Below are positions 1-11,594 of a stretch of 64,000 nucleotides of DNA, piece after piece; position 1 is the stretch's first letter, and the number at the start of each line of letters is the position of its first letter. Origin of the DNA: Molossus alvarezi (lineage: Eukaryota > Chordata > Mammalia > Chiroptera > Molossidae). Below the pieces are notes generated by a model that worked only from the letters and a program-made list of their open reading frames with translations, was not told the origin of the DNA and did not search any database. The DNA is taken from contig CM073891.1 in the NCBI GenBank assembly GCA_037176705.1, positions 95,353,827-95,417,826 on the forward strand, given 5' to 3'. The position numbers and the translations under genes are program-made.

Positions 1-330
1 TGAGAAAGTGAAATTTTCCGTTAAGCCTTCAATTCTTCATTTCTATGCTGTAACAGGCCTGGTGTTGCCAGATACTCTGATTTTTCAAGAGAAGCCAAAA
101 ATCTAGATTTTCATACGACATACCTCCCGCCCATAAAAAAAAAATTAAAGCACAATATCAGCCGATACCTAGTGAGCAAACAAAACCTGTCTACAGGCCA
201 AATTCAGCCCGGAGGCTGCCAGTTCCCAGCTGCCGTTCTAAGTGGCGAGTGGAGCCGACGCTGGCCCACATGTTCTCCCCTGGGACTGCTTTCAAGATGG
301 TGATTCGTTTCTGTTTTTGCACATACATTC

Positions 331-361
331 GGACACACACACACACACACACACACACACC
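331..361. repeat. (CA)n microsatellite
   Basis: An uninterrupted run of about 14 CA units. It produces His-Thr repeats in translation that are not real protein. Confidence 0.95.
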
Positions 362-640
362 ATACCCTATGAGGTTAGGGCTGAGGAAAACAGAAATAGA
401 GAATATTTCGAATATATTCTGGGACTTCAGAGACCAGCTAGAATTTCAGTCATAGGATATCTGGTGTCACAGAACTACCACCACCAAGGTGTCCCTAGGC
501 TGATTTAAATGAATCATCCTGGGATGTCCTGAGAAACTTCTCTTTCCTTGGAGCTGAAGATACCCCCGTTTTCTCTTTTGAACAAGTAGTGTATCCTTTC
601 AGTTGGAAGGGCAGTCACACCTCAGCCTCTTGGAGCTTTT

Positions 641-665
641 GGGGGGAGAGAGAGAGAGAGAGAGA
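641..665. repeat. (GA)n low-complexity run
   Basis: A short run of GA dinucleotides following a G stretch; no coding or regulatory signal is seen around it. Confidence 0.9.
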
Positions 666-749
666 AAGATACAGTATTATGAAAAACCAGTATCCCAAAG
701 CTTATGTGTAGCTAAACCTTTCAAACCCCTATGAGCAGGTGATGTGACC

Positions 750-1015
750 TACTGAAGTGCTTCCCAAATCTGAATGTGCAGACTGGAGACCTTGTTAAAT
801 GCAGAATCTGATTCAGTGGCTCTGAGTGAACCTGAAACTGTGCATTTCTTTGAAAAAACTTTTTTTTATTACATTTTGCATCCAACACCACTTTGTACCA
901 GTTTCAGGTGCCTAGCACAGTGAATAGAGACGTTCACATAGGTTACAAACTGTTCCCTTAAACTGCACATTTCTAACATGCTCCCTGATAATGCCAAGGC
1001 TGCTGGGCTGCGAGC
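750..1015 (+). mobile_element. MER5A-like hAT fragment split by an L1-like insertion
   Basis: Bases 750-852 and 960-1015 read like the two halves of a MER5A/Charlie element (gattcagtggctctg, then a second half beginning cacatttctaacatgctccc). The middle 853-955 resembles a reversed L1 3' end and is bracketed by the near-repeats aactgtgcatttct and aactgcacatttct, which look like a target-site duplication. Family assignment is from memory of the consensus. Confidence 0.5.
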
Positions 1016-1185
1016 CATCTGAATAGCTGAAGCCAAGTGGACCAAGAACAGGATCTGGCTTAAGGCCATGTGGGTGCAAGCCATTGCTAGTTCAGCTGGT
1101 TGAATCTCCTGGGTAAATTCACTCAGTTAACTTCTCCAAGCCACATTGGTTCCCTCCTTTTACTGACATTGCCTTGTTCACACAA

Positions 1186-1700
1186 TATAGTGGTAAAATC
1201 ATGGGCTCGAGTCGGGCTGCCTGGTTTTGAATCCTGGCTCTGCCTCCTCATTATGTGCCATAGGTAAGTAACTTAACCTCGCTGGACCTCAGATTCCTCA
1301 TCCATAAAATGGGACTAGCCCTGGCCGGTTTGGCTCAGCGGTTAGAGTGTCGGCCTGCGGTCCGGAGAGACCCGGGTTCGGTTCCCGCTGAGGGCATGTA
1401 CCTCGGTTGCGGTTTGTCCCCGGCTCTGGTCAGTTGTGCGGGTGGCAGCCACTCGATGTGTCCCTTCACATCGATGTTTCTCTCTCTCTCTGTTCCTCTC
1501 TCCCCCTCCTACTCTACCTGAACAAAAAATGGAAAAATGTCCTCGGGTGAGGATAAAAAAACAAACAAACAACATAAAATGGGACTATGGCAGCGCTGAC
1601 CTCTCAGCGTCTTTGCAAGGATTAAACGAGCATTAATGCACATAATTGTTTGGAATAGAGCCTGATCCATAGAAAGCACCCCACAAATGGCTATACTCTG
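1186..1700 (+). repeat. MIR SINE, interrupted by a Ves insertion
   Basis: An old mammalian MIR: gctgcctggttttgaatcct, then taagtaacttaacctc and cctcatccataaaatggga. It resumes after the Ves element with the duplicated target and the typical gtctttgcaaggattaaa segment. The Ves insertion at 1318 splits it, so the Ves is younger. Confidence 0.75.
1318..1572 (+). mobile_element. Long Ves SINE inside MIR
   Basis: Complete copy from gccctggccggtttggctca to the ggtgaggataaa tail. It is flanked by a 15-bp direct repeat, cataaaatgggacta, at 1303-1317 and 1573-1587. Confidence 0.95.
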
Positions 1701-1722
1701 TGAATGAATTAGTAAAGTATAA

Positions 1723-2100
<378 letters not shown>

Positions 2101-2397
2101 TGAAACCCTGAGTGGGGCACCTCAGGAGCCCCCAGAGGCCCTTGGGAATTCCTACAAAGAAGCTCAGAGAGGGTAGAGACTAGGATGACACTTGTCGCTA
2201 GAGCTGCTTTCTCTCCACTGGGTGGAGCCAGGAGGGCTGCCTGCAGAGTTTCCATGGGCTCTTCTTTTGAGGAGGTGGGGAGCTGGCTCTCTCTGTTTCT
2301 TCCAGAGCTCTTGGGGAGCCCCAACTGTCTGCTGAACAAAATGAGAAGGAGCTGGGCCAGGAGGGTGGAGTGAGGTAGAGGGCAAACTTTCCTGGGC

Positions 2398-2465
2398 CCA
2401 GCCCTTATCTTTCCATGCACCAAGACCCATCCATCCATCCATCCATCCATCCATCCATCCATCTA
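2398..2465. repeat. (ATCC)n tetranucleotide repeat
   Basis: About ten tandem copies of atcc/catc in the last GARIN1B intron. Reverse translation gives an artificial Met-Asp-Gly-Trp repeat. Confidence 0.95.
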
Positions 2466-2704
2466 TCCATATTTTCATTGAACAAACATTCACTAACTGC
2501 TTCCTGTATGCTTCTGTCTAACCAGAGATAGAGTGGTTTCTGTTTTCTAAAGTAAAATATTATTAATAAACCACTAACCTTCATAAGATACCTGTTATTA
2601 ATAGTTGACAATTTAAAAAATTAACACAACTATCTATGTGCCCACAGAAGAGCTTTTTAAGCAAGTTATATCTTACTGAATATTATTCTCTCTTAAACTA
2701 ACAG

Positions 2705-2718
2705 GAAATTCTATTTGA
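2705..2718 (+). CDS. GARIN1B: GARIN1B (FAM71F1) terminal coding segment
   Basis: After the acceptor ctctcttaaactaacag, the bases gaaattctatttga complete the split glycine codon and add Asn-Ser-Ile-stop, giving the C-terminus ...FIGNSI. That fits my memory of the family tail and the reading phase exactly, which supports the splice assignment. The rest of the exon is 3' UTR. I saw no canonical AATAAA in the next 700 bases, so the 3' end of the transcript is not placed. Confidence 0.75.
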
Positions 2719-2984
2719 GTCACCCTTTCACACTGGGGAAAATCTAAGCAGCCCTCGCCTACACCACTCTGCAGAATTCAACTTTCTGAGGGTCTCTGTC
2801 AGGATGGAGAGAAGGAGAAAGCTGCAACTAAGGAAAAACTAGACTCATCGCATGCTGGTAACATAGCCTTTGCTTGGAGATCCATTTGGGAGCATGGCTT
2901 CCAGATGAGAAGCACTATTCCAGCACATAACTCTGTGATCTCACCACCACACCTCACCTCCTCCCCACCACCAGGTGGGCACAC

Positions 2985-3185
2985 GAAGACATGCTCTCTG
3001 AAAGGCCAAGACAGAGGGAATGAAGGAAGGGAGGGGAAGCAGGACCAGAGGAGAGGTGGAAGAGAACAAAATGGACGTGAAGAGGAAGGTGGAGGGAGGA
3101 AGTCAGAGAAGATACAGATGAGTGGTAAGAGAAAAGAAAGGGAGAGACTTGGAAGAGAAGCTGAAGAGAACAAGAGAAGAAATAC
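2985..3185. repeat. GA-rich low-complexity tract
   Basis: About 200 bp of nearly pure purine on the + strand (runs such as gaaggaagggaggggaagca). It gives long but meaningless open frames on both strands. Confidence 0.8.
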
Positions 3186-3373
3186 ACCTCTGAGAGATGC
3201 CTCACTAAGCTTCTATTTATCTAATTTAAAAATTGAAAGAAAGGCCATATACCAAAAAGAAATGTATTTTCTTCTCTGCTCAGACTATTCTGGACAAGTA
3301 GTATAAGGAACCAGATGAATTCTAGCCAAGGGCCTCTCTATTTCCCTTTTTTCCAGTTTTTCTTTTCTTTTTT

Positions 3374-3428
3374 TACTTTTATTTTATTTTATTTTATTTA
3401 TTTTATTTTATTTTATTTTATTTTATTT
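3374..3428. repeat. (TTTTA)n repeat
   Basis: Tandem ttttattttatttta units, probably an A-rich retroposon tail on the minus strand. Confidence 0.9.
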
Positions 3429-3897
3429 CATCACCATTTATCCCCCTATACCCTCTTCCACTTTTACCCATACCCCAGTTTTTCTTGCTAGTCCCTCTTT
3501 TCTGATTCAAGCTTTGGACCTTCTTCCTTAGCCCATCCACTAACTTGGACTTGCTAGCCTGGCCCTGGTGTTCCAAACAGGGTTTGGGTTTGAGACTACA
3601 CAAAAGATTCCTGCAGGAGGTTGTCAGACAAAGTGTGTGAGATAGGGGAAATTTCTCTTCTGTGTTCAAATTTGCCAACTTTGCTAATACCTCAGCCCCA
3701 CAAACACAGCCTCAATTTATTTTGCATATGACACCCCCTTGAAATGTCAACACACCTTGTTAGTGCTTATTAAATTATCGATTCCAAAGAGAGGACATAC
3801 AGGTTCAAAGCACAGGTAAAATCAGAAGTTCATAAATTATAGACCAAGAGAGTCACACTATTAAGTGTTTGTCAGATGGCCCATGGACTGGCCTCAT

Positions 3898-4151
3898 TTT
3901 TTTTTTTTTTTTTATCCTCATCCGAGGACATTTTTCCATTTTTTGTTCAGATAGAGTGGGAGGGAAAGAGAGGAAGAGAGGGAGGGAAACATCGACGTGA
4001 AAGGGACACATCGAGTGGCTGCCACCCACAAGACCCAACCAGGGCCTGGGGACAAACTGCAACCAAGGTATATGCCCTTAGCGGGAACCGAACCCGGGTC
4101 TCTCTGGACCGCAGGCCGACGCTCTAACCGCTGAGCCAAATTGGCCAGGGC
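3898..4151 (-). mobile_element. Long Ves SINE
   Basis: Complete: T-rich tail and tatcctcatccgagg at the left, head (ctgagccaaattggccaggg) at the right. Confidence 0.93.
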
Positions 4152-4699
4152 TGGACCAGCCTCTTTAAATGTGCAGTATTTCACATTCAATAAAAATCAG
4201 ACTATGAGTATTTCAGAAAGGCTGCCCAATCTTCCAATTGGAAAGTGTTTTTGGAGATCTTGCTTTGATTTACGATTTTTAGGAGAGTCTTTAAAAAAAG
4301 TTTGAAGTGGTTTTCAGACTGAAATTGTTGGAGGGCTAAAAAGTAAGCTCCTTAGATAACTGTCACTCTTTCCAAGGATGAGTTAGGTTCTAATTCTTGG
4401 TAATTTCGATATTCACATAGATGATTCTTCCCATTGTCACTGTTCCTTGAACTGCTGCCCAATGGTCCCATCCTCCATCCTCCTCAGCCACTGACTTTAC
4501 CCTAGAGTTTGTTGATAATCCATTATTCCCATCTTCCAGTTATACCACCTCCTACCTTTCCCCCCGAGTCCGATATCCTTCAACACCACCAATCCTACAA
4601 TCTATTGCTCCTTCTGGGTTTTCACTGTCCCTCATTTTCCTCATTTCCTCATTTCCTTCCCCTCCAGCCTAGATGCCATGATAAATCATCATTATCATT
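4152..4699. other. Intergenic, nothing recognised
   Basis: Apparently unique sequence, pyrimidine-rich from 4540 to 4670; no exon signals seen. Confidence 0.5.
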
Positions 4700-4950
4700 A
4701 TTTTTAATCTTCACCCGAGGATATTTTTCCATTTATCATCAGATAGAGTGGGTGGGAGGGAGGGAGGGAAAGAGAAGAAGGAGAGAGAGAGAAACATCAA
4801 TGTGAGAGAGACACACTGACAGGTTGCCTTCCGCACGACCCGACCCCGGGAACAAACCACAACCAAGGTACGTGCCCCTGACCAGAACCAAACCTGTGAC
4901 TCACTGGTCCCAGGCCGATGCTCTAACTGCTGAGCCAAACTGGCCAGGGC
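4700..4950 (-). mobile_element. Long Ves SINE
   Basis: Complete, with imperfect TSD gataaatcatcattatca / gataaatcattattatca. Confidence 0.92.
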
Positions 4951-5301
4951 CGATAAATCATTATTATCACTTTCTTGCATGCACCCTCAACACTTTGTGT
5001 GTCTCCAACTTTATTCACGTGGCTAAGTCCCACTGTCCACCAGCTCTGTGCCTGCACCACACCTCTAAACTTGCTTGAAGAGAACCACATAACACACTAA
5101 TCAGCCTTACCTCAAAGTCATAATCACAAACATCAAGAATGTCCTTGATGTTGCCTGGAGATCATACTGTGTTTCCCTCATTTGTCATCTCTGCTGAATG
5201 GCTATTTCACACCTTCTGTCTCCTCAAATCCCCAGAGCCCCATGATGACCCAGCTTTCCATTTCACTGAGAACACAGTAGCAATTAGAAGACAACTTCAA
5301 G

Positions 5302-5504
5302 TGCCCTGGCTGAGTGGCTCAGTTGGTTGGAGTGTCATCTGTACACCAAAACTTTGCAGGGTCAATTCATGGTAAGGGTGCAGCAGGCAGGAGGCAGCCG
5401 ATTGCTGTTTCTCTCACATTGATGTTTCTGTCTCACACACACTCTCCCATCCTCTGACTCTAAAAATTATTAAAAACATCCTCAGGAGAGGATTTAAGAA
5501 AAAC
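5302..5504 (+). mobile_element. Ves-related SINE, diverged
   Basis: Head gccctggctgagtggctcag, shortened middle, tail gaggatttaaga. TSD caacttcaagt / caactccaagt. Confidence 0.85.
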
Positions 5505-5684
5505 AACTCCAAGTTCTCACTATCATGTCTACCATTTACCTAGAAACAGACCCACAGCCCTAGTTTCCTTGTTGCTATGGAAGAACTGTCTCTGCTCTAA
5601 GCCAAGTCTAACTCTTCCGCTTTGGTACTAGATCTCGTCACATCTCACCTAATCAAGGACATTGCTCTAGCAACTCTCCCTCTT

Positions 5685-5960
5685 TTTTTTGTTTGTTTGT
5701 TAATCCTCACCTGAGGATACTTTTTCATTGATTTTTAGATAGTGTAGAAGGGAGGGAGGAAGGGAGGGAGGGAGGGAGGGAGGGAGGGAGAAAGAAACAT
5801 TGATGTGAGAGAGACACAGCAATTGGTTGCCTCCCACATGACCCCCATCAGGGCCAGGGATCAAACCTGCAACCCAAGTACATGCCTTTGACTGGGAATC
5901 AAACACGAGACCCCTTGATCCATGGGCCAGCGCTCTATGAACTGAGCCAAACTGGCCAGT
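5685..5960 (-). mobile_element. Long Ves SINE with (GGGA)n expansion
   Basis: TSD gcaactctccct on both sides. The purine tract at 5748-5792 is expanded to about nine ggga units. Confidence 0.92.
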
Positions 5961-6090
5961 GCAACTCTCCCTTCTTTTTCCTATACCATCGATTTGATCC
6001 TTGCTCCTAGATCCTTCCCACTAGCAATAAACAAGCTGGTATTTCTTTGAAATATACTGTTATTTCTTTCATTTAAAAACAAAATAAGCC

Positions 6091-6190
6091 CTGGCCAGTT
6101 TGGCTCAGCAGTTGGAGCATCAGCCTGTGGACCACAAAGTCCCAGGTTCGGTTCCCACTAGGGGCACGTACAAAACAAAAACAAAAACAC
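6091..6190 (+). mobile_element. Ves SINE head, 3' truncated
   Basis: Only the tRNA-like head to ggggcacgtac is present, followed directly by an A-rich tail (aaaacaaaaacaaaaaca). Confidence 0.85.
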
Positions 6191-6203
6191 CCTTTGTCCA
6201 TTT

Positions 6204-6456
6204 GCCCTGGCCGGTTTGGCTCAGCGATTAGAGCATCGGCCTGTGGTCTGGAGAGACCCGGGTTCGGTTCCCGCTAAGGGTGTGTGCCTCGGTTGCAGTT
6301 TGTCCCCGGCCCTGGTTGGTCGTGCGGGTGGCAGCCACTTGATGTGTCCCTTTCACGTTGATGTCTCTCTCTCTCTCCCTCTCTCTCCCTTCCACTCTAT
6401 CTGAACAAAATATGGAAAAATGTCTTTGGTTGAGGATAAAAAAACAAAACAAAACT
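6204..6456 (+). mobile_element. Long Ves SINE
   Basis: Complete, 14 bp downstream of the truncated copy; tail gaggataaaaaaacaaaaca. Confidence 0.93.
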
Positions 6457-6596
6457 TGTCTTGGCTTCTGTGCTCCATTTTTCTCTACCTCTACAGTAAA
6501 CTCTCTGAAAGGGTTTCCAATTTCTTGCTTCCCATTCTCTCTTGAACCTTTCCAGTAGGTTTTTGCACCCACTACCCCACCAAACCTGACCCCCAC

Positions 6597-7718
6597 ATTG
6601 CTAGAATTTCATATTCATTTCTTCTTGTTGGATGACTAAACCGGATGATGGTAGAGATGGTAAGCCAGCATTTACTCAGCCTGCCTGCTAAACCTCGGAG
6701 CTGACAAATTCTCAGCTGGTGGATCAGCTGCTTTTGTCTCCTTGACATCTTGTGGTTTAGTGTTTTCTGGGCATCTGCGTTGGTAATTGAAGTTGCAGCA
6801 GTACCAATATTGAGGTGGCTGCTGACCTTGGGTCTCATCTCCTTGATTTTCCTTGTTTTCTTTATCGTTCTCCTCTCTAGGTTGTCATTGGCGAGGAGGG
6901 CCCCATGGAACGTGGTCTATAGCTCTGATACATATTTGTCTCACTGGTCTACCTTTCTGTCTTGCACCCTGGTTGTCAGCACCCTCTATCACTTCTCCCT
7001 GCACAGGAGGGCTAGAGTACTGTGGTCGATGCCCCTAGGGTCTCCACAGGTAGAAGGGTGGGATATCCTGAGATAGGGCCAGTGCTGCTGGGCCTGGCCT
7101 TCAGAAGCACTGTCTGACCCCTTATTCTTTCCCTCCTTCTTTCCCTCCTTCTTTCCCTCATTCTCACTCTTCTGATAATCCTGCTGGTAACTGTGTGGAA
7201 GACCCCGTGGCTTGGAGAGGGTCTACAGTGGTTACAGTCTACTGCTCATGTATTTTCTGCCTTGCACTGGAATTCCACCAGGGCCTGTAGCATTTGCTGC
7301 CTCCACACCCTTTTCTCTTTCAACAACATCCAACTCCATAGCCTCTCCATTTCCTACACTGGAAGGTACGTCCTGGGGTTCTTCTTCTTTATGGAAGTCT
7401 GGTGTGCAAATACATCTTCCTTGGTGTCATTCCTGTTAATGAAACCATGTCAGTTTCTTACATTGAACCGTTTTACTGTTCCCTAAACTTTCATTGTGAT
7501 GACCTTGACCCTGCTGGCAGGTGCTGCTGACTGTGAAGCCACCTAATCCACCACTCCCTGTGCCACTGTCTGTGGTGCCCAGCTTGGTGTTGGCAGCACT
7601 GAGGGTGGGGGTGGCAGGTGGCTGTTGGGTCTCGACCTCTCTGGCTTCCATGATGGTGACTGGGGTCAGCTGTGGTAGCTGAGGGGTGTGATGGTAACTA
7701 GGCTGCTCAGGGCTCCCA
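6597..7718 (-). pseudogene. YBX1: YBX1 processed pseudogene
   Basis: Read on the minus strand, this is an intronless, decayed copy of the Y-box-binding protein 1 mRNA. The 5' UTR part (gggagccctgagcagcc, then cctagttaccatcacacccc) precedes an ATG at 7651 and a degraded N-terminus containing VETQQPPATPTLSAANTKLG. The remaining coding sequence is broken by frameshifts and stops, so the nucleic-acid-binding cold-shock domain is not intact. The region matching the parental stop and early 3' UTR (taccatcatccggtttagtc, caacaagaagaaat) lies at 6610-6675. Similarity ends near 6597 without a visible poly(A), so the copy is 3'-truncated. The parent is a DNA/RNA-binding translation regulator; this copy cannot make it. 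Confidence 0.9.
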
Positions 7719-7860
7719 CTACTGGTTAAACTCCTGGATATTTCTTTTTAGATGTTCTGCTATTTATACGTAACATGTCTTGAACTCAACTCATATTTCC
7801 CTCGTTACTCATCTTGCTCATCCTCCCAGTTTCTTATTATTAAAACTTTAAATTTTTTTC

Positions 7861-8040
7861 CTGGATGGTCAGGCTCAGTTCGTTGAGCATCCTTCCAAGG
7901 ACTAAAAGATTGCCAGTTCAATATCCAGTCAGGGGACATACCCAGGTTGCAGGTTCGAGGCGCATTTGGGAGCCAACCAATTGATGTTTCTCTCGCATCG
8001 ATGTTTCTCCCCTCCTCTCTCCAAAATCAATAAAAACATA
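7861..8040 (+). mobile_element. Short Ves SINE, diverged
   Basis: tRNA-like head is degraded (tggtcaggctcagttcgttg); tail aaaatcaataaaaacat is clear. Confidence 0.85.
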
Positions 8041-8049
8041 GCTTTTAAA

Positions 8050-8330
8050 AAACTTTACTTTGGGCAGGGGCTAGAGGAATGGGTGAAAAAGATGAAGGAA
8101 TTAAGAAGTACAAATTGGTTATTAGACTAATGAACCTCAATGGGAAGGGGGAAGGGAGGACGTAATGAGATAAACCAGAGAACTTCTATGCATATATGCA
8201 TAACCAATGGACACAGACAATAGTGTGGGGAAGGCAGGAGGGGGAGGGATTGGGGACGAGAGGGGTCAATGGGGGAAAAAGAGGATATCTGTAATACAGT
8301 CAACAATAAAGATAAGTTTAAAAAACTTTA
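8050..8330 (+). mobile_element. Bat L1 3' end
   Basis: 3'-UTR fragment with gggtgaaaaagatgaaggaa, ataaaccagagaacttct, catatatgcataaccaatgg and the terminal caacaataaagataagtt. The same sequence occurs reversed at 39878-40290, so this is a repeated L1 3' end. Confidence 0.85.
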
Positions 8331-8576
8331 CTTTTTTTTAGTGCTCTTTTACTTTTTTATCCCAGCAGTCCCTAAGTCCAGAACTTGTTACTCCCACTCT
8401 AAATGTTTTTCTTGTATGTAAGTGTTCATCCTTTTCCCTCGCTCTGCCTAAGCCAGGTCCTTATCCACAGGGATACTGGGCTTGGAGGGTCCCATCTCTG
8501 GCAGAGTCCCACTACCTTATCCAGCCTCCTCTAGGACACTTCCAAGGTGGCTCTCCTCCTAGGCTGCAGTTTCTTT

Positions 8577-8804
8577 ATTTTATCCTCCCCCAAAGACATT
8601 TTTTCCCTTTTTTGTTCAGATAGAGTGGGAGGGAGAGAGAGAAGAGAGAGAGAAACATCAACATGAAAGGGACACACTGAGTGGCTGCCACCCACACGAC
8701 CCAACCAGGGCCAGGGACAAACTGCAACCGAGGTGCGTGCCCTTAGCGGGAACCAAACCTGGGTCTCACTGGACCGCAGGCCGATGCTCTAACCGGCCAG
8801 GGCA
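8577..8804 (-). mobile_element. Long Ves SINE
   Basis: TSD aggctgcagtttctt on both sides; the last part of the head is shortened (aaccggccagggc). Confidence 0.93.
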
Positions 8805-8867
8805 AGGCTGCAGTTTCTTAAGGGCCGTTGAAGTGTGTGTTCACCAGCACCAGGAGGAATTTTCTTT

Positions 8868-9097
8868 TTTTTTTTTTTTGTTAAAATATTTTTGTCTTTA
8901 TTGATTTTAGAGAGAGAGGAAGGGAGAGGGCGAGAGATAGAAACATCGATAAGAGAGAACATGAATTGGCCACCTCCAGCATGCCCCCCACTGGGGATTT
9001 GGCCCACAACTTGGGCATGTGCCCTGACCGGGAGTCAAACCAATGACCTCTTGGTGCATGGGTCGATGCTCAACCACTGAGCCACACTGGCCAGGTC
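8868..9097 (-). mobile_element. Short Ves SINE
   Basis: Complete short type: T-run, ttgattttagagagag, then ctgagccacactggccagg. Confidence 0.92.
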
Positions 9098-9570
9098 AAA
9101 TAGTGTTTTAAAAAACTTCCTGATGCAGCCTGTTCTGTAATTAATCCCCAAAGAACCACTTTCAACCTCACTCCACCTCCCCCATACATAACCTTAGAAA
9201 CCTTCAGAAGAAGACCCACAATTCCTGTTGCCTTTAGCTCAGCCTCCCCAGATTGTTACCACCTTTCATTACCTATAGAAATTTAGCATCTATGCTTTCC
9301 CTTCATGGTCCTATCCCACCTTTTTTCTTTAACCTCCCTCATCACCTAACTGGCCTGAAAACTTACCTCCTACTCTGTCCCCCACTTGCCCTTGTTCCTG
9401 TTATTACTCTTGCTGAGTAGTTCACTCAGGACTTGATTAGTTTAGCCTGAGTCAACCCTTCATAGGAAGCTCTCTCTCACTGCCACCAAGAATCACTGTC
9501 AGTCCTTTGAATTCTAGAAGCATTAGTAGTCAACCTCTCATCTCAGCACATAAAAGTAATTAACTTGTGC
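9098..9570. other. Intergenic, nothing recognised
   Basis: Unique-looking C/T-rich sequence without exon signals or recognised repeats. Confidence 0.5.
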
Positions 9571-9614
9571 CCTGGCCAGTTCGGCTCAGCGGTTGAACGT
9601 CAGCCTGCGGACCA
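9571..9614 (+). mobile_element. Ves SINE head fragment
   Basis: Only about 44 bp of head, ending gcctgcggacc, between the near-identical flanks aagtaattaacttg and aagttattaacttg. A TSD around such a short piece suggests abortive insertion or later deletion. Confidence 0.75.
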
Positions 9615-9849
9615 AAGTTATTAACTTGCTTTGTATTTAATTCTTTCATAGCCATACTACTTGTCTCGACTGGATTTTAGAGGCTTATATGCTAAAAACA
9701 CAGTAGGTTTATATTCCATTTGTGTTGCAAGCATAGTAGCTCTTAATATTTGTCTTAATTTCATGACATGAAAATGAGTAAGTAAATAATTTTTTGTGCT
9801 TTTTTAAAATCAGGGATGTGCATTCTTTTCTCTTAATATTATTTAAGCA

Positions 9850-10330
9850 GTAAGCTCAGCGCTGTAGATACAAAGGTGAATAAGGCAGATCTCTACTTTG
9901 GAGCTTAGTCTGGAGGAGGACCTTTGAAGAAGCAGCATTTTATACCAAAATTTGGTAAACTGTACTGAAGATACAAAGTGCTATGAAGGCAAATGAGGGA
10001 GGACTTACCTAAGAGGTTAGGAAAAGCTTCTAGAGCTAACATTTCAACCAGGATGTCTATGAACTGCAACTTATATTACAAGGCAGAGAATCTGAAAAAA
10101 GTGCACTTATTCCAGGTGTAGGAGGTTGCTTATTGATTAAAGACCATGGAGAGGTGAAAGGGCGGGTTGTTAGGGAATATGGTGGTGGCCAGATATGTAA
10201 GAGGGAGTGGTGGGAGATAAAGCAGAAAGATATACACTAGAGCCAGAGTAAAGAGTCTGCTCTAGGCTACCCCATCATGGAGGTAGTACTAAAGGCAAAG
10301 AACTTGAGGATTGTATAACAGAGTTGGCGA
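9850..10330 (+). repeat. L2-like LINE fragment
   Basis: Features of an old L2 3' region: tacaaaggtgaataaggcag, gagcttagtctggagg, aaagtgctatgaaggcaaat. Assigned from memory of the consensus; diverged. Confidence 0.55.
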
Positions 10331-10816
10331 TAGATACTGTCAACATAAGAAATGTTAAAATCTGTAGACAATTTTTATGAATTTATTTGAGCCAAACTAA
10401 TGACAACTGCCAGGAAGCAAAACCTAGAAGGACTGAGAAAATGCTCCAGAGAATGGCATTTTTGTAGCTTATTTTATATATTAGAATAAAAGGAGGAGAT
10501 GTAAGGAGGGATATATGAAATCCCTTGGTGGTAGATTAGGAAAGTGGGAGAAAACAAAGCTGGGAAATCTCTGAGATTGGATAAAAGGCAAGATAGAAAA
10601 ACAGGTACTTCTTTTAGATTGGTGGGTATAGGAGAGTTAATAATTAAATCGTATAGCACATATATATGGTATACCAGAAACAAGATAACAATGAGGGGTT
10701 CTGTGGTCTCATGCTCTGGTGCCCACAGTTGTGCATTGAGGGGGGTAGGGGTCTGGAAAAGATTACTTTGACATTTCAAAGGTATGTTATCTTAGATTCA
10801 AAAAGACAATAGAGGT
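10331..10816. other. Intergenic, nothing recognised
   Basis: AT-rich sequence without recognisable exons or repeats. Long frames here are on a shadow basis only. Confidence 0.5.
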
Positions 10817-11008
10817 CCTGGCCAGGTAGTTCAGTTGTTAGAGCATCATCCCATACACCAAAGTTGAGGGTTTGACCCGGGTTCAGGGTACATACAAGAA
10901 TCAACCAATGAATGTATAAATAAGTGGAACAACAAATCGATGTTTCTCTCTCTTACTCTTTCTCTAAAAAAAAAAAAAAAAATCCATAAATTAAAAAAAA
11001 AAAAAAAG
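10817..11008 (+). mobile_element. Ves-related SINE with poly(A)
   Basis: Head gtcctggccaggtagttcag, tail of two A runs; TSD aaaagacaatag on both sides. Confidence 0.87.
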
Positions 11009-11465
11009 ACAATAGGCTCAATTAAGGAAAAGATCGATCTTTGTCAAGGAAGCTACAGAGCTGGTACATGATCACCCACCGTGACCCGCTTTTAGTTAGA
11101 AATTTTTATGTTCAGACTATCCTGTTGTGATTACTTCTGGCCTCTGAGTTTATAAGGCCCGCCATGCAGGCCTCCCCCGAGCTTCTCCGGTTTAGTACGT
11201 GGCGCCTTTTTCATTCACAACACAGAGGGATTAATTCATCCCTAGGCGCTCCTGGGCAGAAGATAACTAGCAGCGCAATCCAAGAAGCCCTGTGGAGACT
11301 CAGTCACGCGCTGTGAACCAGGACGTGGCAGCCAGGCGGCCGCGCCCACACGCTGCTGGGAACAGGGGGCTGGAGCCCGCCATCCCCGCAGGAGTCGGCA
11401 CCAGTGTAGGACGGGAATCCGGTCCACGCAACTAGGCGCGCTGGCGGGGACGTGGCGCTTTCCAG

Positions 11466-11544
11466 CCAATCCCGGCTACTCGATTGGGGGACCAATGGCT
11501 ACCCAATGAAGCTCTGTGTCAGCTGCGGGTTTGTTGTTGATTGG
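11466..11544 (+). promoter_or_regulatory. CALU: Cluster of five CCAAT boxes
   Basis: CCAAT at 11466, 11492 and 11503; the inverted form ATTGG at 11483 and 11540; then a GC box (gggggcgggg) at 11569. These are candidate NF-Y and Sp1 sites about 50-130 bp upstream of the likely transcription start. I looked for the exact ER-stress element CCAAT-N9-CCACG in both orientations around these boxes and found none. Confidence 0.75.
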
Positions 11545-11594
11545 TCGGAAAGCCACTGGCGAGGCGGTGGGGGCGGGGCGCGGAGCCGCTTCCG

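Larger units (their letters stand above)
2719..3897 (+). other. GARIN1B 3' UTR / downstream flank
   Basis: Contains the probable GARIN1B 3' UTR of unknown length, a purine-rich tract at about 2985-3185, and a TTTTA repeat at 3374-3428 followed by a short fragment (3429-3490) resembling the 3' end of bat L1. The remainder, to the Ves tail at 3898, has no recognised feature. Confidence 0.5.

Noticed and set aside
2799..3306. Long frames on both strands in the GA-rich tract
   Set aside because: Low-complexity sequence lacks stops by composition; charged or Ser/Pro-rich junk peptides.
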